Source: JAICYJ01 sp963737445 (GTDB lineage Bacteria; Actinomycetota; Thermoleophilia; Gaiellales; JAICJC01). From it: DNA of 64,000 nucleotides. Shown here one piece after another: positions 19,251 through 28,954 of the stretch. Made by a program: the position numbers and the translations under genes. The notes under the pieces were generated by a model. That model made no database searches, had not been told where the DNA came from, and was given only the letters and a program-made list of their open reading frames with translations. The stretch spans positions 186,001-250,000 of the forward strand of contig CAVTSO010000007.1 in the NCBI GenBank assembly GCA_963737445.1. The letters run 5' to 3'. How positions within the stretch are numbered: the first letter of the stretch is position 1; each line of letters begins with the position of its first letter.

Positions 19251-20396
19251 CGGTGGCGGCTGCCTCGGTCGGCGTCGGCAGGCCATACAGCGCGGCCGCG
19301 TTGTCGTGCAGGATCTTGCGTTCCTGATCGGAGGTCAGCCGGGCCGGGAACGCCTGGTTGGGCGCATCGAAATCCCAGTGCGGGTAGTCGGTCGAAAACA
19401 TGATCCGGTCGGTCATCTGCAGCTGGTCGAGCAGCTCCTGGAACTGCCCGGGGCGCTCCGGCTCCTCCATCGGCTGAGTGCTGACCCAGAACCGCTCGCG
19501 GATCAGCTCCGACGGCGGCCGGTCGACTGCCGGCACCTCGGCCCGCGAGCATCCGCCACGCCCGGTCGAGCCGCCACATCAGGGCGGGGAGCCACGCGAA
19601 CCCGCCCTCGATCAGGACGATCCGCAGTCCCGGGAAGCGCGTTCAGCACGCCCTCGCAGATCAGGCTGCCGACCTGCGCCTGGAACGCGCCGGCCATGGC
19701 GGCCGCGTCCTCGATGTAGTACGACGGAAACCCGGCCGGCGTGATCGGGTGGCCACCCCAGCCGCCGTTGTGGATGCCCGAGCGGCAGCCCGTTGCGCTC
19801 GCACGCCTCGTAGATCGGCCAGTAGCGCCGCCGGCCCATCGGCTCGATCATCCGCGACAGCACCAGCACCTGCACGAAGCGCGGGTCGCGCGCCACCCGG
19901 TCGATCTCGGCGGCAGCGGCGGTCGGCATCCTCGTAGGGGACGACGATCGACGCCCGCAGTCGCGGATCGCGGTCGAGCCACTGGTCGGCGAGCCAGTCG
20001 TTGGCGGCCCGCGCCATCACCGCGGCGAGCTCGAGGTTGAGCATCTCGCCGATTCCGAGCAGCGGGTTCAGCACCGCGTAGGCGACGTTCCAGGCGTCGA
20101 GCAGCTGTGCCTGGGTGAACGCCAGGTCGGAGGCCGGCGCACCGCCGCCCGGCGGCCACGCGTCGACCCGGGACGGCGCGCGGCGTGGGCCGCGGGATAC
20201 TCGGCGCCGATGTAGGAGCGGTCGCCGAGGTTCTCGCGGACGTCGCGAAACGCGCGTCGGGAGGTAGGTCAGCGAGTCGCGCCGCGACCGCCAGTCCGCC
20301 GGCATGTACGGGTGCAGGGCGTCGTCGGACAGCAGCGCGTTGTGCACGTCGCAGTCGATCAGCGGACCGCGAAATCGGCCCTGCCTCACCCGCCAT
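19243..20396 (-). CDS. amidohydrolase-2 family protein A, frameshifted
   Basis: A TIM-barrel metal-dependent hydrolase or decarboxylase of the amidohydrolase-2 family, which includes ACMSD and related decarboxylases. The metal motif LIDCDVHNALL is near the N-terminus. Middle parts are WNVAYAVLNPLLG, RDPRLRASIVVPYED and RDPRFVQVLVLSRMIEP, and the C-terminal catalytic segment is MFSTDYPHWDFD followed by ILHDNAAALYGL. Shifts occur near 20255, 20160, 19930, 19780, 19640 and 19540. An ATG at 20396 with GGAGG eight bases upstream is preferred; GTG at 20389 begins the readable frame. It is a paralogue of the next upstream gene. Confidence 0.75.
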
Positions 20397-20401
20397 TGCG
20401 C

Positions 20402-21480
20402 TCACCTCCGAGGCCGATACAGCCGGCGCGCGTTGCCTCGCCAGGATAGCGCTGCAGCGCCGGGCCGCTCGGGAAGCGGCGGGATGCGCGTCGGCGGCTC
20501 GTTCGGACTGCCAGTGCGGGTAGTCGGTGGCAAAGCAGAGCATCTCGTCGCGAGCCGATGTGGTCGAGCACCCGCGCGAACTCGGCCGCCGGCACGTCGA
20601 ACGGTTGGGTGGTCACCCGGACGTGCTCGCGGACGTACGCCGACGGCGCCCGGCGCACCCACGGGATCTCGCGCCGCAGCGCCGTGCCACAGCCGGTCGA
20701 ACCGCCACATGAAAGCTCGGCAGCCAGGCGAAGCCGCTCTCGAGCAGAGCACCCGCAGATCGGGGATACCGGTCGAACGCGCCCTCGGCCACCAGGCTCA
20801 TGATCTGCGTCTGGAACGCGCTCGGCATGTCGACGTACTCCTCCAGGTACGTGCTGGGCCAGCCCACCGACGTCGGTGGGTCGCCGGTGGCGCCGCCGAA
20901 GTGCAGGTTCGAGCACCAGCCCGCGGCGCGTCGACCGCCTCGAGTAGCGGCCACCAGATCCGGTTGCCGTACGGCGCAAACGAGCGCACCGGGAGCAGCA
21001 CCTGGACGAACGCGGGATTCACTGCGCAGCGCTCGATCTCCTCGGCGGCCAGCTGCGGGTGAGCCCCGGAACGACGATCGACCCGCGCAGCCGTGGCTCG
21101 CGTGCCAGCCACTGCTCGGCCAGCCAGCGAGTTGGCGGCCGTGCGAGCGCGGCGGCGGCATCGGGGTTCTTGATCGCCTCGGTCGCAGTAGGTCGGCAGA
21201 CAAGGATGGCGGCCTCGACGCCCAGCGGGTCGAGCGCGTGGGCCGCGCAGGTCGTCGACGGTTTCGGCGACGCCTGCGGCTGGCGGCGAGGTCGGGCCGC
21301 ATGCAGGTCGCCGCGCTCGGCGGGTACGGCGTATCGGTGGGGCCGCGGAACTGCGTGGTTTGCGCCACCTCTCGCCAGTGCGCGTCGAGCCAGGGAAACG
21401 AGCGTCTCGATCGAGGGCGATCGGCGCGTGCACGTCGCAATCGATCACGCGCGACTGCCGGTCGACGCACCGGCAGTCAT
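20402..21480 (-). CDS. amidohydrolase-2 family protein B, frameshifted
   Basis: A second family member with VIDCDVHAPI near the start, FPWLDAHWREVA, EIERCAVNPAFVQVLLPVRSFAPYGN, a paired GGATGDPPTSVGWPSTYLEEYVDMPSAFQ segment split by shifts, and FATDYPHWQSE then GNARRLY at the end. Its ATG at 21480 overlaps the VOC stop as ATGA; one base is extra before the conserved VIDCDVH. At least seven single-base shifts are present. The tandem arrangement with protein A suggests successive steps or a two-gene unit on related substrates. Confidence 0.75.
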
Positions 21481-21886
21481 GCCGGGTCGAGGCCGAGCGC
21501 CGTGCGGTCGGGCACCGTGAGGTGCAGGAGGTTGCCCTCCGGGTCGTAGAAGCTGCGGTAGCGGTACCACGTCGCGACTCGACCACCTCGGCCGCCCAGG
21601 CGACACCTCGCCGGTCGAGCTCGGCGATCGCCTGCGTCGAGGTCGTCGACCTGGAAGGCGAACGACTCGAACCCGGGCGGCCCGGCGCCGGGAACGCGCC
21701 GCGCCCGGGCGCCGCCGCCGAGCTCGATGAGGAAGATGCGTCACGTCGCCGGCCTGGAAGCCCGCCCAGCCCTGCTCGCGGTCGTACGGCAGCACGTGCG
21801 GAAGTCCGAGCACCTCGCGGTAGAACCGCTCCATGCCTCGCCAGGTCGGCGCAGAGGACGTCGATGTTGTCCAGTCTCTTCAGCAC
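21477..21886 (-). CDS. VOC-superfamily (glyoxalase/extradiol-type) protein, frameshifted
   Basis: A short vicinal-oxygen-chelate protein of about 135 residues. It has LDNIDVLCADL at the start, MERFYREVLGLP, a shifted central strand FQVDDLDAAIAELDRRGVAW and FYDPEGNLLHLTVPD at the end with the usual glutamate or histidine metal-ligand region. GTG at 21886 is chosen; a degenerate operator lies immediately upstream. It heads the minus-strand operon with the two amidohydrolases and the Rieske protein. The reaction (dioxygenase, lyase or isomerase) cannot be assigned. Confidence 0.75.
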
Positions 21887-22130
21887 AGGAAGTCGAGTTG
21901 GGTATTCGGCACTAGCTGTTGGCGAGGCTAGCACACTCTCCTGTCCGTGTCGGCGGGCGCCCGTCGGCGCCACGCAACGGGCCTCGTAAGTCGACGCTGT
22001 TGGATTTTGAGCTGACCGACGAGGTTGCGCCCCCACCGGCATTCATATCCCGTTCTGGCCCGACAGGCCCCGGACGCGCGCGAACGAAGGTCGAGGATAG
22101 GAGTCCTGATGCTGAACAACCCGCAATTTT
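21887..22130. promoter_or_regulatory. upstream region of the VOC operon with degenerate operator site 6
   Basis: At 21894-21911 the 18 bases from CGAGTTGG to TTCGGCA are identical to the right part of operator site 2, but the left arm (positions 21888-21892, ggaag) is not CCAAC. It may be a weak or half operator for the VOC operon. The rest of the stretch to 22130 shows no convincing gene or RNA. Confidence 0.4.
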
Positions 22131-22472
22131 TTGGCCGGGATCCTCACCAAGCACAGCAGCAGATCCGTGGCACAGACAGTCGACTGAATGACGCGTGTGA
22201 TCGCGGATCGAGGCTTCACGCTGTTCAGGGTCATTGATCACAGCGGTACAGCCGAACGAGTTGGTGTGCAGATGCCCGATTCGAAACTCGTCATGTTTGG
22301 GAAGCCGACTGTGGGCGCGGCGGCAATGCTCGCGGCGCCGGTCGCGGGTTTAGATTTCCCGCTCAAGGTGCTGGTTTGGGAGGACGGACGTCGACAGCGC
22401 CAGCGGAATCCGCTTAACCACAGTGAATCTGGCTCGTCGAACGGCGGGGGTGGGATTCGAACCCACGAATGA
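22131..22472 (+). pseudogene. DUF302-domain gene remnant with in-frame stop
   Basis: In one continuous frame from TTG 22131 the sequence reads LAGILTKHSSRSVAQTVD, then a TGA at 22185-22187, then MTRVIADRGFTLFRVIDHSG, GKPTVGAAAMLAAP and LDFPLKVLVWED. Both sides of the stop match the DUF302 domain, where an arginine-like position normally sits, so a CGA to TGA change would explain it. After VWED the family sequence is lost and the frame runs into the tRNA-Ser fragment. The gene is therefore both nonsense-mutated and 3'-truncated. Confidence 0.65.
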
Positions 22473-22501
22473 CCTTGACGCCCATTACCGGTTTTCAAGA
22501 C
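22442..22501 (-). repeat. partial copy of tRNA-Ser 3' half (candidate att site)
   Basis: Sixty bases match 26077-26137 of the intact tRNA-Ser with about five substitutions and one gap. They cover the acceptor 3' strand, T arm, variable arm and anticodon-stem side. Homology ends abruptly after the sequence TTTTCAAGAC (22492-22501), and no 5' half follows, so this is not a functional tRNA. The placement, downstream of the 3' end of the intact tRNA, is what a site-specific integration event leaves. Confidence 0.7.
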
Positions 22502-22644
22502 TGCGGAGCTTTGGCTCTGGGAGCGCGATTCCGGGTGGTGAGTGACCATGTGAATGACCATGGGAGACAGTTCGTCGTTCAGTCGCGGCGTTCGGCCATT
22601 CGTTCGTGTGCCGCGGGTTGGGGGTTGTCCGTAGACTTGCCGTG

Positions 22645-25600
22645 ATGGTGGTCTGTCCGCAGTGCGGCGTGGAGAACCCGGACGGGTTCCGGTTCTGCGG
22701 CGGCTGTGCGACCGCGCTTGCGGTGGCCTCGACTGCTGAGCGGCGTGAGCGGCGGGTCGTGAGCGACCTGTTCGCCGACTTGGCCGGGTTCACGCGGCGC
22801 TCGGAGACGCCTGGACGTGGAGGATGTGGAGGGGTTTCTCGAGCCGTACTTCGCGGTGCTGCGTGAGGAGGTCGAGCGTACGGGTGGGTTGGTCGCGAAG
22901 TTCACCGGGGACGGCGTGATGGCGCTGTTCGGGGCGCTGGTCGCGCATGAGGACGATCCCGAGCGAACAGTCCGCTGTGGCCTCTCGATTTGTGAGCGCG
23001 TCGGTGAGATGGCAGGCGGGTTGCACGTGCGGGTCGGCATCACGACAGGCGAGGTGATGGTCACGCTTCCTGTCGAGGGTCATCCCGACGCGATTGGCGA
23101 CGTCGTCAACACGGCCGCGCGCCTGGAGTCCGCGGCGGCGGCGGATGGTGTGCTGGTGGATGAGTGGACGTTTCGGGCCACGAGTCGGGCGATCCGACTA
23201 CGAGGAGGCTGAGCCGATTGATGCCAAGGGCAAGGCCGAGACGGTGGCGGCTTGGGTCGCTCATGCGCCGCGGTCGATCATGCCCGAGCAGCAGCGTGAT
23301 CAGCTTCCGATGGTCGGCAGAGACGCCGAGGCCGACACACTTCGGGTCGCACTTGATCGATCGCGTCGTGAGCCATCGACCCAGCTCGTCTCGATGATCG
23401 GGGAGCCGGGGATCGGAAAGACTCGCCTGGTCGAGGAGCTGTACTCGTATATCGCTGGGCTGCCCGAGTTGATCACGTGGCGGCGGGGCCGCTCATTGTC
23501 GTACGGGGAGGGTGTTGCGTTCTGGGCGCTTGGCGAGATGGTGAAGGCCCAGGCGGGCATTCTCGAGTCCGACTCGGCGCACGTGGCCGACGAGAAGCTG
23601 TCCGAGGCCGTGGCCGGGGTCATCCTCGATGAGCGTGATCGCGAGTGGGTGGCGCGCCAGCTGCGGCCGTTGGTCGGTCTCGACGCGCTCGACCAGCGGC
23701 GGTGAAGGGAGCCAGGTGGAGGCGTTTGCCGCATGGCGGCGCTTCGTTGAGGCGCTCGCTGAGAACGGGCCGACGGTGCTCGTGTTCGAGGACATTCATT
23801 GGGCGGACGACGCGCTGCTGGAGTTCATCGAGCTGATCGCCGATCGCGCTGGCGGGGTGCCGCTGCTGATCGTCTGCACGGCGCGGCCGGAGCTGCTCGA
23901 ACGGCGGGCGCGTTGGGCCGGTGGCATGACGAAACTGAGACGATCTTGCTCACGCCGCTCTCCGACGACGACACTGCGCGGCTCGTCGGCGGACTGCTCG
24001 ACCAAGCCTTACTCCCCGCCGACGTGCAACAGAGCGCTGTTGGCGCAAGCGGAGGGCAACCCGTTGTACGCGCAGGAGTACGTGCGCATGCTCCAGGACC
24101 GTGGACTGCTCGTACAGGGCGGGCGGTGGATGGACGCTCGCAGGGGAGATCGTTGACCTGCCAGAGTCGATCCAGGGCATCATCGCCGCGCGCCTTGACA
24201 CGCTCTCGGCGGAGGAAAAGTCTCTCCTCCAAGACGCCGCGGTAATCGGCCGAACGGCCTGGATCGGTGCCGTCTGCGCCCTCACCGAACGCAACGTCTG
24301 GGAAGCCGACGAGCTATTGCACGGCTTGGAACGAAACAGCTCGTGCAGCGAGCACGGCGAAGCTCGATCGACGGCGAGACCGAGTTCAATTCGGTCACCA
24401 CTCACAAGACGTCGCCTACTCCCAGATCCGCCGCGCCCAACGCGCCCAGAAACACGAAGCCGCAGCGGCCTGGATCGAACAGCTCGCCGGTGAACGAGAT
24501 GACAAGGCCGAACTCCTCGCCGACCACTACACCCAGGCGCTCGCCTCCGGGAGGCGATGGGTCAGGACACAGACACGTCGCGCCGCAAGGCCCTCGCCGC
24601 GTTCGCCGAAGCGGCAGGCAGGCGCCGCCACGTCCGCACGTCGAGCCGCGGCCCGGCACGATCACGCAGCGATCGAGCTCACACCCACCAACCGAGACCC
24701 GGCTCGACCGGCGCTAGTCCTCGCCGAGGCGACCGCCCTTAGCAATGGGACATCCCCGATCCCGTGATCCTCGAGTTAGGTCCTCGCGGCTCAGGTCGCG
24801 GAGGAGCGGTGGGAGGCGGCAGCACGGTTGAATGGATGCTCGGCGATTGGTACGACGAGCATGAGGCATCCGGGGAAAGCAGGATCTGCACCTCGGCAGA
24901 AGGCGCTGAGTACGCGGCGCGCGGCGCAACCAGCGAGATCATGTGCCTGATCACCGGAGCACAGGCACGTCGCCTGATCAACTCTGGCGAGTCCGAGCGA
25001 GCCCGTGCGCTGATCGACGAGATGATCCCCCTCGCCAACGCGGCAGGCCTCGACACCGGCCGCGCGCGGCTCCTGCAATGCCGCGGTTCGCGCGCGTCCA
25101 CTCGGTGACGCAGCAGGCGTCATGGATCTACGCGACGCGGCGCAGATCCTGTCCGACCATGCGCACCAGTCCGCGCCCTCGGTCTACTCGAACATGGCGG
25201 ATACTGGTGCGTGGTCTAGGTGACATCGCCGACACTGATGCGGCGTCTACGATGCGGCTGGATGGGCAAGCCGCTTCCCGCTCTCCTACTTCAGCGACTG
25301 GGCCGCAGTGGAGCAGGCCTACCGGCGTACCACAGCGGTGACTGGGGGGCCAGCCGGAAGCTCCTCGCCCAGATCAAAACATCCAACCAGTTCCTCGATA
25401 CATTCGCGGGAGTCGTGCGCGGCCGTATAGCTCTCGCGCAAGACCACGCCGAGGAAGCGCTCAGCGATGCGACCGCCTACATCCTCTTCGCCACGGGTAC
25501 CGGCGGCGACCAGGGGCTTCTACTACGGCGAGGCCCTCGCAGCCCGCTGTCACCACGCTGAGGATAGAGACACTGAGGCGCTCGCCACCCCGAACGGTTC

Positions 25601-25976
25601 CTTGCCCGCTGGCATGACAGCGGCGGCTTTATCCCGCGTGCGCTTGAGCTGTGCGAGCTCGCCCCCATCCTTGGCCGGCACCGTCGCCACGAAGACATCC
25701 GCCGGCAGCCCTCCTGCTTCCCGAAGCATGCCGCTGGCGACACGCCCTGCTGCTCACCGCCGACGAGCAGCATGGCGACGCCGCCCTGCTCTACACCGAG
25801 ATCGGCAGCCGCCTACTCGCTGCCGACACGCATCTGCTCGCCGCGGACAAGGCCACCGACGCGGGCCGACTCCCAGAAGCCGCCCAGCATGCCCAGGCCG
25901 TCCCACCTTCGCAGAACAAACCGGTGCCATGCTCTACCAGCGCCAGGCCGCGAGCTTGCTCGAAGCAACTGCCTAA
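22645..25976 (+). CDS. class III adenylate cyclase-AAA ATPase-TPR type regulator, heavily frameshifted
   Basis: A large (about 1,100 codons) signalling-type protein. ATG at 22645 gives an N-terminal zinc ribbon (CPQCGVENPDGFRFCGGC). Then follows a cyclase homology domain: RRVVS-LFADLAGFT, FTGDGVMALFG, RVGITTGEVMV and IGDVVNTAARLES. An ATPase domain comes next, with Walker A MIGEPGIGKTRLVEEL and Walker B VLVFEDIHWADDALLEF, and finally a long helical C-terminus ending LYQRQAASLLEATA. At least ten single-base shifts break it, particularly after 24100. Proteins of this layout are frequent in soil actinobacteria. It is the only gene between the tRNA-Ser fragment and the intact tRNA-Ser. Whether it is a true pseudogene or a victim of sequencing indels cannot be decided here. 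Confidence 0.7.
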
Positions 25977-26076
25977 CAGAAGGCGCGCCGGTTGTTACAG
26001 CGCTCTGCTAGCGAGGTGGAGCGCAGGCCATGCGAGATTCGGCTGTATCAGCCAGCGCAGCAGTGAGCGGAGCGAG

Positions 26077-26167
26077 CGGCGGGGGTGGGATTCGAACCCA
26101 CGAGTGACCTTGACCGCCATCTGCCGGTTTTCAAGACCGGTGCGTTCAACCGCTCCGCCACCCCGCC
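26077..26167 (-). tRNA. tRNA-Ser (anticodon UGA)
   Basis: Reading the minus strand, the acceptor stem GGCGGGG (26167-26161) pairs with CCCCGCC (26084-26078), with G as discriminator. The anticodon loop reads CT-TGA-AA within the stem CCGGT/ACCGG, and a long variable arm is present, typical of serine tRNAs. The T arm contains GGGTTCGAATCCC. CCA is not encoded. Its 3' part is duplicated at 22442-22501. Confidence 0.93.
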
Positions 26168-26213
26168 GGGCGGCTCGAAGATAGCAAGGAACGCGCAGGC
26201 ACCGGGCGCCGGC

Positions 26214-27091
26214 CTAGCTGATCACGCGCCGCCGGAAGTTGGTCGTGCCCAGCCAGAGGAAGAACGCGCGTGAACGCGATCAGCGCCGGATACACCGCCC
26301 ACAGCGACATGTGGCCGGAGGTGGTGAGCGCCGCCCGCGAGCCCTCGTTGATGTAGACCAGCGGGTTCACCAGCACCAGGATCTGCAGCCAGTGCACGCC
26401 CCACAACGTCACCGGAGACAGCGTCGTCCAGGCGTAGTACGTCCCGCCCAGGAACGTCAGCGGCAGGATGATGATGCCGAACATCAGCGGCACGTTTCGC
26501 GGGTCGAAGATGGTGCCGAACGTGAGCCCCAGCGCCGAGCAGGCCACGCAGGCGAGCGGCACCAGCGTCACCAGCACCGCCCAGTGCACCGACAGGTTGA
26601 TGTGGATCGACCGTGCGTGCACGACGGCCGCGATCGGGAACACGATGCACGCCGCCAGCATCCCCTGGATCGCGCCGAACGCCACCTTCTCGAGCGCCAC
26701 CAGCGACACCGGCAGCGGCGCCAGCACCCGGTCCTCGATCTCCTTCGTGTACCCGAACTCCTGCACCATCGGCAGCGCCACCGCCTGGATGCCCTGGAAC
26801 ATGATCGTCAGGCCCACCACGCCGGCCACCAGCGTGGTCGCGAACGCCGACTCGCCGGCCGGCGCCGCCGCGTCCGCCCACGCCGGTGCCGATCGTCGGG
26901 AACACGTACAGGAACACGAAGCAGAGCAGCAGCGGCTGCACGATCGTGCGCGGGATGAACTCGCGCAGGTGCTTTCGCAGCACCACCAGGTCGCGCAGCA
27001 GCAGCGCGCCGAACGCGATCCGGCTCGATCGCACGGCCGAGCGGGTCTCATACATCTGCAGGGGCGGGGGTGGTGCGGTCTTCGTGGCCAT
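26214..27091 (-). CDS. ABC-2 type transporter permease (DrrB-like), two frameshifts
   Basis: The membrane subunit of a two-gene drug-export-type ABC transporter. The intact central part contains six-helix ABC-2 segments such as VVGLTIMFQGIQAVALPMVQEFGY, the family motif EIEDRVLAPLPVSLVALEKV and LPLTFLGGTYYAW. Single-base shifts lie near 26880 (N-terminal side) and 26260 (C-terminal side, ending LGTTNFRRRVIS). ATG at 27091 directly abuts the stop of the ATPase gene. The exported substrate is unknown. Confidence 0.85.
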
Positions 27092-28066
27092 CTAGTCGCG
27101 CAGCTCCTTCCCTGTCAGATCGATGAACACCGTCTCCAGCGACGGCGGCGCCACCTGCACGTCGCGCACGGCGAAGCCCGCGTCCTCGGCCGCGCCGATC
27201 ACGCGCACCAGCACCCGGTCGGTGCCGCGCACCGCGATCTGCACCATCCCGTCCAGGACGGTGGTGCCGTCGACGTCGGTCACGTCATCGCGCAGCACCT
27301 GCGCCAGCCGCTCCAGGTCGCCGTCGGCCGTCACCGTCACGATCGTGTCGGCCGCGACCAGCCGCTTCAGCTCGTCCGACGTGCCGAGCGCCAGGATCTG
27401 GCCGTGGTCCATGATCCCGATCCGGTCGCAGAGCTGGTCGGCCTCCTCCATGTTGTGGGTGGTCAGCACGACCGTCTGGCCGCTCTCGTGCAGGCTGCCG
27501 ACGATCTCCCAGAGGCCGATCCGGCTCTGCGGGTCGAGGCCGGCGGTGGGCTCGTCCAGGAACAGGATGGCCGGCTCGTGCAGCAGCGCCCGCGCCACCA
27601 TCAGCCGCTGGGCCAGCCCGCCGGAAAGCGCCATCACCGGCGCATTGGCCCGCTCCTGCAGCCGGAACTTGGCCAGCAGCTCGTCGGCCGCGGCCCGCGA
27701 TCGGCGGGCGCCCATGCCGAAGAAGCGCCCGTGGAAGTAGAGGTTCTCCCACACGGTCAGCGACCGGTCGAGCGTGTTGGTCTGGGGCACGACGCCGATC
27801 AGCTGCTTGGCCACGGCCGGCTGCTTCACCACGTCGATGCCGCCCACCAGCGCACGCCCCGAGGTCGGGATCACGCGCGTCGTCAGCATGCTCGCGGTCG
27901 TCGTCTTGCCGGCGCCGTTGGGCCCGAGCAGCCCGAAGATCTCGCCCTGGTAGACGGTCAGGTTCATGCCGTCGACGGCCGTGACGCCGCCGGGGTACAC
28001 CTTGGTCAGGTCGGTCGTGTGGATGACATCGGCCGCTCCTGGGGTGTCTCCGTTGCTGCTCACCAC
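27092..28066 (-). CDS. ABC transporter ATP-binding protein (DrrA-like)
   Basis: A 324-residue ATPase energising the adjacent ABC-2 permease. Walker A is GPNGAGKTTTASML, the signature is LSGGLAQRLMVARAL, Walker B is AILFLDEPTAGLD and the H-loop is LTTHNMEEADQLCDR. A C-terminal extension typical of daunorubicin-resistance-type ATPases follows. The GTG codons at 28066 and 28063 are tandem start candidates. The frame is intact. It is divergent from the small cyclase gene at 28141. Confidence 0.9.
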   Translation of the reverse strand: MVSSNGDTPGAADVIHTTDLTKVYPGGVTAVDGMNLTVYQGEIFGLLGPNGAGKTTTASMLTTRVIPTSGRALVGGIDVVKQPAVAKQLIGVVPQTNTLDRSLTVWENLYFHGRFFGMGARRSRAAADELLAKFRLQERANAPVMALSGGLAQRLMVARALLHEPAILFLDEPTAGLDPQSRIGLWEIVGSLHESGQTVVLTTHNMEEADQLCDRIGIMDHGQILALGTSDELKRLVAADTIVTVTADGDLERLAQVLRDDVTDVDGTTVLDGMVQIAVRGTDRVLVRVIGAAEDAGFAVRDVQVAPPSLETVFIDLTGKELRD

Positions 28067-28140
28067 GAGGAGTCACGATAGCGCCGCCGCGGGGATCGCC
28101 CGCCCAGCGGTGTGACGGCCGATCGCGGTACGGTTCGGCC

Positions 28141-28849
28141 ATGAGCGAGCTGCCGACCGGCACGGTCACGCTGATGTTCTCCGACATCGAGGGATCGACC
28201 GCGCTCCTGAAGCGGCTCGGCGACGGCTGGCCGGACGTGCTCAAGCAGCAGCGTGGCCTGCTGCGCGAGGCCGTGGCGGCCGGCGACGGAGCTGGTGGTG
28301 GACTGCCAGGGCGACGCCATGTTCGCCGCGTTCCGGTCGGCGCCGTCGGGCGTCGCAGCGGCGATCGTCGCCCAGCGGCAGCACACGCTCGCGGAGTGGC
28401 CGGACGGCACCGCGGTGCGGGTGCGGATGTCGCTGCACACGGGCGAGCCGCACCTGACCGATGAGGGCGGCTACACCGGCATCGACGTCGTGCGGGCGGC
28501 GCGGCTGTGCGCCGCGGGGCACGGCGGGCAGGTGTTGCTGACCGAGGCAACGAGACTGATCTCGGGCGCCGAGACGATCGATCTGGGCTCGACCAGCCTG
28601 CCCGACATGGACGGCCCCGAGCACGTGTACCAGCTGGTCGCGCCGGGCCTGGGTGGAGGACTTCCCGCCGCTCCGCCACACGGCCGCGACGCCGCTCGAG
28701 ACGCTGGAGCGCGGCGATCGACTTCGACGCCCGCATCGAGCGCGCGGCCGAGGCGTTCGAGCAGCGCATCACCGGCTGGGTGGCCGAGACGGATCGAGCG
28801 GGCATTCCAGGCATCGCCGCCCGGGAAGAAGGGCGACGGCGACCGCTGA
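28141..28849 (+). CDS. small class III adenylate/guanylate cyclase domain protein, frameshifted
   Basis: A cyclase homology domain with little else: TVTLMFSDIEGSTALLKRLG with the first metal-binding Asp, then after a shift near 28285 VVDCQGDAMFAAF with the second, RVRMSLHTGEPH and YTGIDVVRAARLCAAGHGGQVLLTEATR. A C-terminal helical tail ends RAFQASPPGKKGDGDR. Shifts also occur near 28650 and 28715. Similar SDIEGST proteins in actinobacteria often have incomplete catalytic sites; activity cannot be judged here. Confidence 0.75.
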
Positions 28850-28954
28850 TCTGGGCGTCGCGCCCGAACGTCCCTCGTGCCTCACGGCCACCGCGGCCGA
28901 TCTGCTGCTAGTGTCGGGCCGGTCGGTTTGTCATACGGGGGAGGGAGGACCGAA

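Noticed and set aside
22255..22275. CGAACGAGTTGG near 22258 as a further IclR operator
   Set aside because: Left arm and the CGCAAC element do not match and it lies inside the DUF302 reading frame; likely chance.
22442..22501. Second tRNA-Ser gene
   Set aside because: Only the 3' half is present; the acceptor 5' strand, D arm and half of the anticodon stem are missing.
26468..28081. Plus-strand open frame of over 500 codons across the DrrAB region
   Set aside because: His- and Arg-rich shadow of the intact ABC ATPase and permease genes on the opposite strand; no protein-like motifs.
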